From NCBI GenBank assembly GCA_007449985.2, contig VIIQ02000688.1, positions 124,001 through 188,000 on the forward strand: a stretch of 64,000 bases of DNA. The letters run 5' to 3'. Below, piece after piece: positions 1-13,453 of the stretch. The notes under the pieces were generated by a model. That model was not told the DNA's origin. It searched no databases and worked only from the letters and a program-made list of their open reading frames with translations. The position numbers were made by a program, and so were the translations under genes. Within the stretch, counting starts at the first letter, position 1, and the number at the start of each line of letters is the position of its first letter. The DNA comes from Desmodesmus armatus. Taxonomy: Eukaryota; Chlorophyta; Chlorophyceae; Sphaeropleales; Scenedesmaceae.

Positions 1-627
1 AATGCAGCTCTTGGCAGTGTCGGCAGCACTTGCTGCTTAATAGTGCTCAACGATCTCCTCAGGCTTCTGCTTGAGTGCATGCATGCAGGGGCATGCTCCA
101 CAGCAACAGCCATGCAGCTTAGGGAGCTCCAGACTGCTGCATATGCAATGCAGCTCGTGGAGGCAGTCATCAGACATTTGGCCTTCAAGCAGACCTCAGG
201 CAAAGCAGAATTGCAACTTGCAGCTGAGCTTATTGTCAATGGCAGCAATGTGCAGCTCCGATACTTGGAACACACAGGCTGTGCTATTGTCAACCTAGCA
301 CTGCAGCTTGTCTTCTGCCGCCCTGGGGGTCAGCCTGTGGTGGGGTCAGTGCAGGGTCAGCAGCTGCTGCAGTCCTGCTCCTCACTGCTGCTAACATGTG
401 TCAGCATCATGCACGGCTGGCCGCAAACAGCCTCCTTATTGTGCGTAGAGCTGTGTGACAATCTGCTGCCGCTGCTGCAGCGCTCAGAGGCGCAGGCACC
501 AGCAGGCAAGAGCAGCGGCGGCATGTCTAGGTCCACAGCGGCAGGCCTGGTGCTTGTAGGCCGCTGCCTGGTGGCACTTGGGACTGCACTGACCCCAAGA
601 GAATTTGGTGACACCAGCAGCAGCAGC

Positions 628-660
<33 letters not shown>

Positions 661-1910
661 GGCAAATACAGCAGCGGTCCCAGCATAAGGCCAGACATGG
701 GGCAGCATGGCAACTGCCTCGATTATTGGCTGGAATCCTGGTCAGGTCAGCAGGCCAGTGTCATGAACCAGACTGACGCACACCTCCGCACCCTCGTCAG
801 GGAGACCGCAAGCACCTTGCAGCGGGCCATGCAAGGCCTGCTGGTCTCTGTGCGATCCATCAACCAGGCTCTGCAGCAGCAGGCAGCTTCACAAGGCTCA
901 GGCCACACAAGCACAGCCTCAGCAGCAGTAGCAGCAACAGCATTGGAGAACGCGGCAGGTAGCAGCCACACCCTGTCCAGCCAGACCAGCAGCAGCACGA
1001 ACGTCGCCACCAGCAGCAGCGCAACCAGCAGGCCCATAAGTTATGTGGGCCACTGTGAGGCGGGCGGTGGCAGTGACACTGCCCAGCACTGTGGTCGTGA
1101 CCAGCAGCAGCAGATACCACCGGACTTGCTGCTGGCGGGAATGGACACGGCAAAGTCTGCGCTAGAGGCAGCAGTGGTGCCTCTCAGTGCAGTTCTTGCA
1201 CCATACCTCCAACAAGGGGTTGACCCTGCCGCGGTGCCTGCATCTACATGCTGCCTGTCGGCGTCACTGCCGACAGCATTGGTTGCAGCGGGGGAGGCGC
1301 TGTGTGCTGCTGTGCCCAGCAGCGCCTGCTGCAGCAACCCCCGCTGCACCAACCTGGGCGGGATCAGTGCAGGCTTTGCGCTGGTGCGGGGTAAGGGCTG
1401 CGTGTGTGGTGGATGCTTGGGTGTGCAGGCTGGAGGTGCAGCAGCTGTGCCCAGCGATGCTCCGGGCGCCCTGGTGGCAGCAAGGTGAGAATATTGTTAC
1501 AGCCTGTTGAGTGCAACCGTTGTTGTCACCGTGACGGCGGCCATCAGTACTGACTATATAGTGATGGTGGAGCTACTAGGCAGGCTGATGCCCATCATAG
1601 TGACTGCATCTGAGAAGATGTGCAGCGATGATCACATGTCATGCCGCATGCCGCATGCGTATGATACGGTTTGTTTGTGATTGAGGATCTGCCTTAGGCT
1701 CCAAACTTGTGTCTATAGCCTTGAGCTTGTCTGGTCCAGCAGCTGGGTCCCAGCAACTACTGACTTCACCATGATGGCAACACTCTTGCTTGTGCTACTG
1801 GTGCTGCCAACAGGTACTGCTCTCGTGCGTGTCAGGTGGCTCACAGGCCGCAGCACAAGGCGCTGTGTGCCAGGCTGGCGCAGGCAGCTGCAGCAATACG
1901 CGACAATTGA
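1..1910 (+). CDS. MYND-finger protein, copy 1 (5' end outside window)
   Basis: Exons 1-1484 and 1814-1910 are joined by an intron with GTGAGA donor and CAACAG acceptor. The reading frame is open from base 1, so the start lies to the left. Most of the protein is Ala/Leu/Ser/Gln-rich with a serine run (AGC codons, about 615-661) and aligns throughout with the copies at 4.4-8.0 kb and 14.4-19.1 kb. The C terminus is a zinc finger of MYND type: CSNPRC, then CVCGGC about 17 residues on (exon 1), then RYCSRACQ..HRPQHKALC (exon 2), giving seven Cys plus His ligands. MYND fingers bind peptide partners. The intron cuts the finger between ligands 4 and 5, exactly as in the other two copies. The stop TGA is at 1908. 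The role is unknown; a scaffold or regulator is only a guess from the family. Confidence 0.8.
615..661 (+). repeat. AGC/CAG trinucleotide tract coding for serines
   Basis: About 15 AGC/AGT units in frame as Ser within MYND copy 1. The equivalent position of copy 3 holds a much longer AGC tract elsewhere in the protein, so tract position is not conserved. Confidence 0.9.
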
Positions 1911-2830
1911 GCAGGAGAATCTTTTGTGCACTGCAGGGGCTCCTGCCCCGGCAGGAAACGCCGATGCAGCAGACATACTAGGCAGCTAATGATGTGGACT
2001 GATACACATGCAGCAAGCAGCACAGTGGTTGCCAAGCGGCTGAGCTGGTGGCCCACGTGTGTGAGAGGGGCACAGAAGGGCTGTTCACACTCCATCAGCA
2101 AGTGTGTACCTGCAGAGTTTGTGCACAGCGCTTGAGCTCAACTCAAGTTGCACTTACGAAGCCAGCAAACAATATGTCTGCAAACAAAGGCGCAGCTCGA
2201 GCTGCTGTCACAGCAGTGTGACACCGCACCACTGAGTGGTCCTGGTTGCCTGTTGTGCTAGCTGTGTAACGGCCATAACCCACGCTGTCGCTGTAATGTA
2301 TTGTTCCTCCTGTGCTTGAAGGCTGGGCCCTGAAGGGCACGCTGCACGATATCATGATAGTGATCACTATGCTTAGCGCGCCAGCTGAGTAAAGCTGCCG
2401 AGCTGACCCCTGAGCAGCGCCTACAACCACTTGGTTACTTGTTCACTGGCCTAAAGGTGCAAAAATGCTGGTGCCCCTCACAGCAAACTGGGTCCAAGCG
2501 GTGCTTCGTCAAACGGTTGTCAACCAACGGTTTGAACACGTCTCCTTGATTGGATGCAGATCGTTTCAAGTATGCATTCGTGAATGTCTCGTAGTGCCTG
2601 TTGTCTTGACATGTGGCATAACAGCTCGCTAGGTCAACAGCATGCTGCCAAACCACTGTCTCACAGACGCGTCGACCTGCCTCTGCTGCTGCGCCTACTG
2701 CATGAGCAGCTGAGACCCTGATTACAGCATCGCAGCAGCTCTGCAGCCTTGCAACTTGATGATCAAACAGCTCTGTCAATCCGCTGTGTGAATCATCAAG
2801 TTGTGCCTACTCAGCCGAGGCGCACAGCCT
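1911..2830. other. Intergenic, no gene seen
   Basis: Between MYND copy 1 and the next coding-like stretch. A TGTAA word (the usual green-algal polyadenylation signal) lies at about 2265, some 355 bases after the stop of copy 1. It is the only 3'-end signal I noticed. The short open frames here have no recognisable features. Confidence 0.5.
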
Positions 2831-3274
2831 CTACCTACTACCAAATCCAAATAGAGCACAACAAGCAGTGCTCCAAGGGGCTTGGCAGTTGCTGAGCTCA
2901 ACTGCCTCAGCACCAGCCACGAGTAGACATCCAAGAGCATCACCTCCAGGGGTAACAGGCAGGGCATCCAGCGTCCCATCCAGCAGCCGCACTTGCATCA
3001 GTATGCTGCCCACAGGCAGCGGCTTGCGGAAGGGTTTCCTTGCTGCGCAGAAGACCAGCAAGCGCAGCAGTACAGGCGCGACACACTCTTGTGAGGCAGC
3101 TGCTGGTAGTACAGGCGGCCCAGGCAGCAACCTCAAGGCTGACAAGAAGCGGTCAGCACACACCCCTGCAGCTACACCACAGCAGTACAACCCAGGGGCG
3201 TTTGAAGCATTGATAGCAACTTCCTTCCGAGTCTGCTCCAGCAGCTGCCGCTGTCTTAACTTTGCAAGTTCCAT
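2831..3274 (-). CDS. Hypothetical ORF (possible gene fragment)
   Basis: A 147-codon frame with a true ATG (3272-3274), starting MELAKLRQRQLLEQ and containing a low-bias stretch ILMQVRLLDGTLDALPVTPG near residues 90-110. The composition is more protein-like than most frames nearby. The opposite strand in the same interval is also open and leads toward the 5' part of MYND copy 2, so one of the two is a shadow. I do not recognise the family. It could be a relic of an unrelated gene or simply an antisense frame. Confidence 0.3.
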   Translation of the reverse strand: MELAKLRQRQLLEQTRKEVAINASNAPGLYCCGVAAGVCADRFLSALRLLPGPPVLPAAASQECVAPVLLRLLVFCAARKPFRKPLPVGSILMQVRLLDGTLDALPVTPGGDALGCLLVAGAEAVELSNCQAPWSTACCALFGFGSR

Positions 3275-6200
3275 GCTGAACGCCGCACAGCAGGAAGGCA
3301 GGAAAGACCCTGGAGCAGGGAGTCAAGATTGGGCGCTGTCCTCCATGGGATCCCAGGCCCTGCTTGTTACCGCTGCCAGGCTGCTGGACCCTGCTGCAGG
3401 CCACCGCTTGGCTGCTGCACAAGATGCACTACTGACCTTCAGGAAATAAGCTGTCTGTTCTGTTTTCTGTTAACTCCTAGCACATCGTGTGGCGGCACAA
3501 AGCATGCACGTTTGAGGTCGCCCTAACCTGCCACACCTGCCGACATTGTCCTGCAAGCTTCTGGTTGCACTCCGTCTGTGGTGACGGTCACCATAGACAA
3601 GCACACTCCGGTGTGCCCTCATGATCAACATCTCAAATGAAGAGCACAATTCTGGGCGCAAGCAGCCAAATCCCCTTAAATCAGCTATGAAGCATGCTGC
3701 AAGGCTTGCAACCTCTTCTTCTTGCAGGACGTTCCTCCTGACCAGTTGCCAAGAGTTGTCAAGAAGATCCTCCTGACCAGTCGCCCACAGCACATGCAGG
3801 CGCTCACATGCATGACACTTTTTTGGTTGCCTGTGCCTGCAGGCACGCTGTCCTGCCCATCACCAGCAACGCATTCTCAGCAGGGGCTGCCAGCCGGCTA
3901 TGTGCCCTGCAAGTTGCCAAGGTCGCCATCTGGCCAGGTGGCCTGTGTGAGCAGCTGTGCCGCCTGTGTGACCAGCTGCAGGCTGCCCGCAATGGCAACA
4001 GCACTTCTGTGCAGCAGGCACAAAGCAGCTCCAGCATCTCCAGCCATGCGGCCAGGTAGGCCCCACTGCCGGGCATGCTTAGAGCGCACAACCTGTGTGA
4101 AGCATGATGAAGCATGATGCATATGCCTGAAGCATGATGCATATGCCTGAAGCGTGAGGGTGTTGTTACTGCGTCATTTGCTTACTAAGCACGGTGTTGG
4201 CATCAGGTTCCAGCATCTGTTGCAGTGTGTGTCACTGTGCACAGCCACTGTGACAGAATCCTGCAGTGCAGCTTTCAAGCTCTGAGCAGGCTTGCATTAC
4301 CAAACTGCACCATTTTGATGCTGTCAACAATTGCAACAGCCTGAGGCTGCCTTCGACAAGACTCCTGCAGGCCGCATGGCGATCAGTGATGTTGGATTCG
4401 TAGCTTGACTTTGACATAACCTTGTGGTTTGCTGTGTAGGGGCAACGCACAGTGCGTGCAGGACTGTCAGCTGCATCCAGCTCGGGCGGTGTTCAGCACA
4501 CTACAGGAAGCCGCCTGTCGATGAAGACAGCTGCCACCCAGCACCTGCTGGCACAGCAGCTGCTGGTGTGCCAGTGGACAGCAGCCCTGTGCCGCATCTG
4601 GCCCGGCAGTATCCCTGACGCAGCGCCCCTACGCAGTCTGCTGAGCAGTGTCCTGGCTGTTACAGAGATGGTGGTGCACCTTCCACACATGCAGGAGGGC
4701 ACCCGCGCCCTTCACACCACCTCAGGTGTGTGCGGCGCGGCCCCCTTTGCTGCACAAACAACCCAGCTGTCCAGGTCAGCTACAGTGGCAGTGCTGGAAG
4801 TGGCAGCTTTGGTGTTGGACCCCCTCGGGCTGCTGCTGCACCAGCAGCAGCTGGCGTCTGTTGCGGCAATGCAGCTGGAGGCAGCAGGGCTGGGCAAACC
4901 AGCACCTGCTCTGTCAAGCCCAGCAAAGGCCATCTGTGCTGAGCTGGGGTCGGGCACCATGAGTCTGCTGCAAGCCATGCTGGCGGCCTGCCTGCACCAG
5001 CTGGTGCTGCATGCTGAGCGGAAACGTGCGGCTTCAACACAGCTGCGTGCTGGCAGCAACATGCAGCGGAGTGCAGTCTTCAGCGCAGGGTGTGGCACGG
5101 CATTGGGCAGCTGCAGCGGCAGTACTGCTGCTGCCAGCAATGCTGAATTGGCTGAGGGCTACTTGCTGCAGCATGCAGACAAGCTGCAGGCCAAGCAGCC
5201 AGCAGCACCCAGCAGGGCTACAGTCTTGGCTTGGAGGGGTGTGTGCGAGCGCCAGTGGGCAGCTGGATCACTCCCACTCACACTGCAAGCAGCAGCAACA
5301 GTGCTGGCCAGCATACCGCCCAGTGCACTGCAAGCTGCTCTCAGCCCTCCAGGCAGTGAGGCAAACACAGCTGCCTCAACTGCTGCTGTGTGGGCTATGC
5401 AGGCCTCTGGCATCTTGGAGGGCCACTTTGGGGGGTGTGGTCAGGGCGTGTCTGGTGCAGCTGTCAGCATTGCACGGGCCTCACGTGCAGGACGCTCATG
5501 CAGAAGCAGCAGTGCACCACGGGACATGAACAGCAGTGAGAGTGGCCGCATGGCCAGCTGTGGACGCACCGTGCTGGGGCGCGGAAGCAGCAAAGCAAGC
5601 ACCAGCATTGGCACCAGCACACCATCAGGGCCCATCCTCAGCATTGACAGCTGCACCCACAAAGCCACAGCACTGTCAGCAGTCTGCCAGCACCTTGCTG
5701 GCAACAGGGCTGTGGCCCACCAGTGGACCGGCGGTCCCAGCAGCAACAACAGCAGTTGTGGCCTGGCATGCACACTCCTTGCGGCTGCAGCAGCTGCAGT
5801 GAGCCTTCAAGGGGTAGCTGCTCTGCCGCTGGTGTCTGCGGCAATGGCAGCAGCTACTACCATGTTTGCTGAAAAGCCTCCAGCACAGCAGCCTGCTGCG
5901 GCTGCATCTGCTGAGGGGCAGCAGCATGCCACAGCAAGCTCAGGGCTTCATATGCCTGGCCAAAATGGCCAGCCACCACCAGAAGCAGTGGTACAACCAG
6001 TGCCGTCTGCAGCAGCAGCAACTGCTGCGCCACTTGCGCCTGTCCGTGCTGATTGGCTGTTGTGCCTTTCCCTTACAGCAGACCTGGCCACAGCAGTCCT
6101 GCAGCTTGATGGCCCGCATGCAGTGGGTAGCAGCTTCCAGTGCGCCCAGGTGCTGCAGCTGCTGCTCAAGCGCCTGGTGGTACAGGCCAGCAGCGCCAAA

Positions 6201-7985
6201 ACAGACGCAGGTATGCAAATGAGGCACATCCAGAGTGCTGCCTACACCCTGCAGCTGGTGGAGGCGGCAATCAGAAGTACCACAGCCGCAACCAAGCATG
6301 AAGTCTTTGAAAGCTTTGGATGGCAGCAGTACACTCTTGCAAGCACCCTCCTCGGCATGACAACAGATGTGACCAGGTCAGCTCTGGGCCTCCTCTCCAG
6401 TGCTAGCCCGGTTGTGCTGGGGTCCCTTCAGGGCCAGCAGCTGCTGCAGTCCTGCACCTCACTGCTGCTGACAGGCCACAGCCTGCTGCACCGTAACGGC
6501 ACACCCACGGCGTCCGCACTGGCACTGTGTGTGCAGCTGCTGCAGTTGCTGCAAAGCGCTGAAACTCAAGCAGCAGGGCGTGGCACCGGCTGTGGCATGT
6601 CTCATGCCTTAGCTGCTGGCTTGACGCTTGTCGGCCGCTGCTTGGTGGGGTTGGGTGATCACCTCAGCCTATCCCGCCAACAGGGCAGCAGCAGCATGGG
6701 CTCAAGCCACCTGCAGACCCAAGGCACACCACTCAAGCAAACAGAGGAAAGCCTGTCCATCCAAAACTGGCTCAGGGGATGCTGGGCCCCAGATCCAGTT
6801 GGCAGCCCTCCCACACAGGCAGAGCAGGCACGGGTTCATGCGGACGCCATGGACTGCTGCAGTAAGTTGGTGCAGCAGTCCATGCAAGAGCTCTTGAGGT
6901 GTCTGCAGTCCATCCACCAAGCACTGAAGCAGCGCGCAGCACCAATGTCAGCAGCTACTGCGCATGCAAGCCAGATGCCAGCTGGACTAGCAGGCAGCAG
7001 CAGCACCCTGCCTGCCCGGGCGCGAAGCAGCAGTGCAAGTACCACCAGCAGCAGTCTGGGGCTGCCCCAATGTCCTGCAGGCAGCGAAGTTGACGCCAAG
7101 CCGCATGGTGACCTTGACCAGAAGCAGCAGCAGAAGCCAGCTGACTGGCTGCTTGCTGGCATAGCCAAAGCACAGCTGGCTTGCAACTCTCTGCACATCT
7201 GCTTGACGGCTGCAGTTGCACCGTACTTGCTTGGCAAGCATGCCGATGCTTTTGTCAGTGCGCTTGTCAGTGCACAGGCTGGCAAGGCATCAGCAGCAGC
7301 AGCAGCAGCCACATGTGTGGCAGCGGGGGAGGCACTGTGTGCTGCTGTGCCCTGCAGCGGCTGCTGCAGCAACCCCCGCTGCACCAACCTGGGTGGGGTC
7401 AGTGCATGCTTTGCGCTGGTGCGGGGCAAGGGCTGTGTGTGTGGAGGGTGCCTGAGACTGCAGGCAGGAGGTGCTGCACCTGCGTCCTACAGGGGGGCAG
7501 TTATGGCAGCAAGGTGAGATGATTGGCATTGGGTCCAATCAGTAGTAGGTTTTTGAACCCTGTTGGACGCTTACGGTGGTTGCACATATCGCGTGATGTT
7601 AGAACTGACTGACTGCGCTGTCATAACACAGACTCTAAGCAGTGATATACCCAATTGCGTATCTCTTCAACCCCCCCGGCCTGGCTGGCCTGTTGTGACC
7701 ATGGTGCCAGGGCAGTCAGAACACTTTCCAAGCGCTTGCCAAGCGCTTTGCAAGCGCTACTGTCAGAATCATCCTGTGGCTCGTGTAAGACACCATCTGG
7801 CAGCTACAAACTGCTCGGTGGCAATGGGTTCCTGCTGTGCACAACTTCCTGCCTGCAGGTACTGCTCTCGTGAGTGCCAGGCGGCACACAGGCAGCAGCA
7901 CAAGCGGCTGTGCGGCAAGCTGGCGCAGGCAACAATGGCGACACCAGGCAACAATGGCGACATCAGGGCAGCCCAATGCCGCTGA
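3150..7985 (+). CDS. MYND-finger protein, copy 2
   Basis: The well-supported part is a very long exon, about 4453-7513 (over 1000 codons, uninterrupted), then an intron and a last exon 7859-7985 (stop TGA 7983-7985). The protein is Ala/Leu/Gln/Ser-rich, collinear with copies 1 and 3, and ends in the split MYND finger: CSNPRC and CVCGGC in the long exon, RYCSRECQ..HRQQHKRLC in the last exon. An upstream exon 3843-4055 (CAG acceptor, GTAGGC donor; HAVLPITSN) is homologous to exon 2 of copy 3. A first-exon homologue ends near 3446 but its donor reads GGAAATAAG without GT, and the phase between 4055 and the long exon does not match in my reading. Either a small exon is missed or the 5' part is decayed. 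The start codon is therefore not assigned. The long frame's first codon is GTG, not a true start. Confidence 0.7.
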
Positions 7986-10900
7986 GCATGTCCCTGCTTA
8001 TGGCGTGTAGATGTCAACAGCACAGATAGCATCAAGCACGGCATGTGGTGGTGTGGAGGGGGCTGTGCTGTCAGCACTCTCTCGGCAACTGTCTCAGACA
8101 GTCGTCAGGTCAGTGCTGTTCAGTCTGAGACTGGACAGCAAGCCTCGCTGTTTGCAAGCTGTAGCGACCTATGTTCCTCATGTTGGAGTGTTCTGGTGCA
8201 GGGGACTTGTCTGACGTCAATGTCGAGGCACGTTGTGACAGCTGCTTGGCAAGCAACCCATTGGCATGTTCCAAAAGATTCAAGTTGATCCTTACAGATC
8301 CATGCAAGTGCAATTTCCACTGGCCCCACTTGACATGAGAACACCCTGTTCAATGACTGAATTTGCACGTGAGCAACTGGGGAGGTGCACATATTGACAG
8401 CCACAAAAAAGGCTGGCGGCCTGAGCACAAACAGCAGGCCCATGTGTGAAAATCGTCGTGATGCATGCAGCACAAATCAACCAACGCCTGTGAGGCAGCA
8501 CCTCTACAAGCACAATGTAGACTCTGCAAAGGCTTTGCAACCCTGGTGCACAACTTTGGTGGCCGGCGCTTGAAACAATGTAAACGTTGCAACCCTGGTG
8601 CACAACTTTGGTGGCCGGCGCTTGAACACACAGGGCAGGAGACATCCATTGTTGCCACATGAGGTACGACGTGTACTGAACATGATTGTCAGCCAAAGTG
8701 CAGTTGTTGAATGACACCATGTCAACTCAAACTCTTGTCAGCTCGAGCTGTGCTTTTCACAGCCCTTCACGTCACGTCACGGCGTGCCTCAAATGCATGC
8801 ACACTCAAACCTGACAAGAACACTGCACCTGATGTAGCAACTGTGCCTTGCTCCACTGCTGCACCCCTGTAGACACAAGGGCCAAACATTGCATGCTGAC
8901 TATTATTCCTTGCCACCCATGATTCATGCAATGCAGCTCCCCAGGGATGACATTGCAATCGTTGCAGTGAGGGCCTCAATGCAATTCCGTTGGCAAGTTG
9001 TGCCATCCTCACGCCACCCCCTCAGAGCCACCCACACACAACCCCACACAGTCTGGGACCCTGGGACGGATGCAGCAATCGGCCCCGGGACCATGTCACT
9101 CTCACACTGATTTGGACAATGACGGCACCAAGCACTGCGAAAACCACCAAAATAAACCCTACAGGAAAGACAACATGCCCGATCATCGGGCATGATGCAA
9201 GACACACACCCCAAACAAACCACACCATGCCATGCATGATGCAGGGCTGCACAGTCGCAAGTGTTGACTACCTCAAGTTGCAGTGCATCTTGCACTGATG
9301 ATATGATGGCAATGAGCGATAGCCAGAGCTGCTGGCACTTCGGCTAGACAGCGGAGCAAGTCTGCACCATGTCATACGGCATTGCTGCACCTAAGCGTTC
9401 CAGTCCTGTGCTGCCTTGTCCAACGCACCACATGGGTGTCCTGTGAGACGGCTCAGGCACATGACATGTGTGCCTGCACAGACACCAGCCCGGCAGGTGA
9501 ACTAGGTCAAGGACAGCTTGAAACACCTGCAGCCTTGATGACATCCTTATGACACCACACAGCGCATCAGCATCGGAAATTTGTACGCGACTGTGACAGT
9601 ACGGCTGCAACAGTCGCAAGTCGATATAGTGGAGACAGTCCGGCTGTCCGCCACGGCTGCTGCGACTAAATGCCGACTGTGTCACAACAGTCGAGGACCG
9701 CTGTGATAGTCGACGGGTGTTATCATGCCTATATTAGTTTTCGTATGGCTACGTCAGAGTTACATCATCGCATATCTGATAGTATCTGCCGATCCTGCAG
9801 CATTATGATAACTATACTGCCCTGGCCCTGTCCTGCCTTGTTCTGGCGGGATCTGTTAGTGTTGGCAACACAGCTGTCAGGCTCAAGTGTATGAACCCAG
9901 TTACACACCTTGCTGAGTTGAGCATGAGGTAGGCCACCACATCAACCGATATGCTCTCAGGCACACCCAAGCAACGTGCATAGAGCAGTTATGTAGGGCC
10001 GCCAGCTGTCAACTGTAGTGCAAGCCTAGCCAAGACTTTGGAATGTGTAGATGCAAGGAGAGGGTTGCGCACACGTTCAGCAAACAAGCTCACAACAAAT
10101 GTGAGTTAGCTCATGCACATCCGAAGAGTCTTCCTCTTAGTTGCCCCACAGATGATGTGGCACAAGCAGCTGGTACTATGCAAAGCATCGCTGATGGCAA
10201 CATCCTTCAGAGTAAGCTTTCAGGGGTTTGAACCTATGTAGATTTACAGTTAACATCAATTGAAAGGTGGGACCCTTGGGGCTGCCTTCCGCAAACCGCT
10301 GGCGCCAGTAGTAAGGCGGCCCGGTACTATGCTGGTTGACCACATATTCTCACCACCCCCGAAGAGGGGGGGGGGGGGGGGGGTACGCCAAACAAAGTTG
10401 TATCCCCCTCGCCATCCCGTTTGAGGCTCCTTGGCCCTGACCCCACCCACCCCTCGCGGCAAGTGCAAGCTTGTTACGGCACTGCTGTATCCCATGCTGC
10501 CGAACTGCTGCCTGCCACACACCCCTTCCGTTTGAGGCTGTTTTGCAACTGGAATCTCCCTCCCTAGCCGGTTCAGGCCTGCCCCCCCCCCCCCCCCCCC
10601 ACCCCGGGTCTTTTTTGTTGGTGGACCCCAGGCCTACTAAGCCTAGGCTAGGCTGCTTATAAGTTGCAGCTAACTGGACAGCTTGGATGGGAAAGCTGGG
10701 CTAGGTTCAGCCCACGTATAGCCGTGTTGCCAGCAGCTTGCAAATGCCACCGTCGAAATTTGCTATCTCACTTACAAGTACAGTAGAGCAGAAAGCATCA
10801 GAATCCCAGCTGTCACCCCAGCTTTTGAACATGCCGTGCAGTTGGACACATTATCGCTTTGACTCAACTTGTCGTTAGAATTTCTATCGTATGACACAGC

Positions 10901-13453
10901 GTTGTCGCTCGCTATGGGCGTATAGAGCAGCAGTATGTTTGCAGCGATCTCAGCTGATCTGGACAGCATTTGCAATGGTGCAGCCAGTTTCACCCAACAG
11001 CACGTTCCACATACTGCAAGTTGATCTGCCATTGTATTAGTGGCCTCCGTCGTCAATGGGGCGCTCAACGTGGTTCGACGACAACCAACTTCCTGACAGT
11101 TGATGATCACATGGCTCAGGTGCGGACGGTGCTGCAACACATGAGGAGCCACTCGAAAGAAGGTGACACATGGCACGCATTGGCATGCATGGCAGGCACC
11201 AGGGTATGCTTCTATGGCAGAAGCAGATGCAAGCAGCAGCAGATGGTGGTGTACTGTTGGCACTGTTGGCACACATTGACCTGTGCTGGACGTCCCAAAC
11301 GTTATGTGGCACGTTTGTTTGTCCACTGTGCAGGAGCCATCAGCAGCTGCTGCGCTTGTTGATGGGCTGAACTGCCAGCAGGGGTCGAGGCAGACACTCA
11401 GCCAGAGATGGGCTTTCCATGGCCAGCACGACAGCAGCAAGGGTTCATGACTACCTAGGCAGCATGTCCTGCGTTTGAGCATGACAGTGGCGTTACTCAC
11501 TGGCAGCAAGGACAACTTCAGCAGCTGCAGAGATGCTGCAGCACGCGTGCACTTCAACAGATGCCATCTGCATTCCATGTGTAAGTGTGCAGCTGATGTG
11601 CCCGTTGTTGGCTGGTTGGAATGCATGCGGCGTCGAATGTGTGAGGCACTGCAGGCAGCAAGCAGTGTGTGAGCGTTCTGAGCCCCTCCTATTTCACACG
11701 GCATTTTCTTCACTCGATAGGCATGATGGATTCATTTGCTGATGTGCCACAGTGCTTCCTTGTTGTCAGGTAACACCATGTGCCAGTATGTCTGCGCGGC
11801 ATTGCTTCATTATGCATAGGGTCCTGCACTGCTACTTAGACAGGCACTATACAATAAGACGCTAGGTGTGCTATCCCTTCAAGGACGGCAAGGCTTGCCT
11901 GACTGCTGACACATATCAACGTGTTGTATTGCCCGGCGTCGCAGTTCCAGCAGTGCACGTACGCAACAAGCTGGAGCTCAGCATGTTCCGAAGGGCCGTG
12001 AACTGAGGACGAATATCGAGGCTCAGCGAGGGACCCAGTCCATTGCTGCTGGACCTACAGGTGGGGCATGCGCATCAGCAGCGCCCCGGTCCTGATATGA
12101 GAAAGTTCAGCTGCTCCTAGGATCGTCGTCTTACAAACATAAGCAGGAATGCAGCATGGCATAGCTTGCCCTTGTACACCTTGTTTGCTCAAGAGGGTTG
12201 CACAACAACAGTCACAATCACTCGTGCAGGGTGCAGCATGGCATGTTAACATCGTGACGTGACGTGCTCTGGGTGTGGACAGCCTTGACAATGGCTACGT
12301 AGAACATGGGTGTGATTTGTTGCCTGTCACATATTACAAAGCTCTGTGCTGCTTGCTGCTCAACTGCAGGACACGAGCTGAGACTGATAAGGAGTGCAGG
12401 AGCCTGAAGGATGGCCGTGAGCATTGCTGACGGATGCTGAATGTGGTGGTGGATGCTGTTGTAGTTTTTTTGGGGGGGATTTTGAGGGTAATTGTGTTGT
12501 TGGCCCACCCCCCCTGGGTGTCGACCATCAGCTGTGACGCGTCCAGCATGTTGTGGTGTCTTCTACTGGCACTCACAAGGTTTTCTTAAATGCTTGGAAA
12601 GTGGTGCCTCTATGCATGGGCAGGCAAGCCTCCCAGTCTGATTTCAAGTTCGACTGATATTTTGAGTTTGACTGTTTTGCGCAGCATGTTGTTGTCAGCA
12701 GCAGGGTGTGGCACGTTCTCAAGAATTGCTTGGGACCGTCTGAGGCATGTGTGTCTCTATCCCGGGATATGCATGTCTCACGTGCAGGGTTGGTGCAGGG
12801 TTGGTGCGGGGCGACAGCTGTCTAACCCTCTTGTGTCACGGCACAAGAAGGAAGTTGTGCCATTAAATGTTGTCTTGGCACATGGTATGTGGGGTTCACC
12901 AACACCATGCAGTTATCGGGTTGGACTGAGTGACAAGTGAATAACATGATGAAGCTCCGCATGCATTCAGCTGAACGTGCACAAACAGCGGAACAAAAGC
13001 CAAAATAGCCGTTTTTTCTTAAAACAGTGGGCACTGGTCAGTCGGCTTTGGCAAGTCGCGACTGTTGCAGTCGACTGGTGACAGTCGCGACTATAGTCAG
13101 CCGACTGTCACAGCCCCGGTTAAGCCATGTACTGTGATATTCACGACTGTAAAAAAGGCTTTAGTCGGCTGTCACAGTCTTGTACATATTTCCGATGAGC
13201 ACTTCTTGAAGCAAAGCTTTGACAGCACGATGCAAGCCCCAAAGAAATGGCGGCTTTGTACACGTGTACATGTGGATCAGGATACCGTATCTTGAGTCAA
13301 GATCACACTGGAGACCGCACCCGATATCATCGGCTGTCCATCACTTGAGGTAAAGCAGCGGGCAGCCTTCCCGAATTGAGTTGGCAACTCACCACATGCA
13401 GCTACACACAGGCTGTAACCATCACCAGGCTGGTGCTACGTTAATGCGGCAAG
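7986..13453. other. Long gene-poor interval between MYND copy 2 and the 13.5-kb gene
   Basis: No exon chain could be built. It contains a 39-bp direct repeat with 52-bp period (8536-8574 and 8588-8626), a perfect 19-base palindrome at about 9175, two clusters of AGTCG/CGACT words (9588-9715 and 13034-13178), a G run (10365-10382) and a C run (10581-10600) about 200 bp apart with a repeated CCGTTTGAGGCT nearby, and a 313-codon minus-strand frame at 10772-11713 that begins with GTG and shows no family features. I treat that frame as non-coding. Confidence 0.5.
8536..8626 (+). repeat. Two-copy 39-bp direct repeat, 52-bp period
   Basis: A unit beginning TGCAACCCTGGTGCACAAC occurs at 8536-8574 and again at 8588-8626 with no mismatch that I can see. 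There is no coding context. Confidence 0.9.

Noticed and set aside
9175..9193. 19-base perfect palindrome ATGCCCGATCATCGGGCAT
   Set aside because: Short enough to occur by chance in 64 kb and has no flanking structure or gene context.
10772..11713. 313-codon minus-strand frame
   Set aside because: Starts at GTG rather than ATG, biased composition (Cys/His/Ala), no motif, no plausible splice partners.
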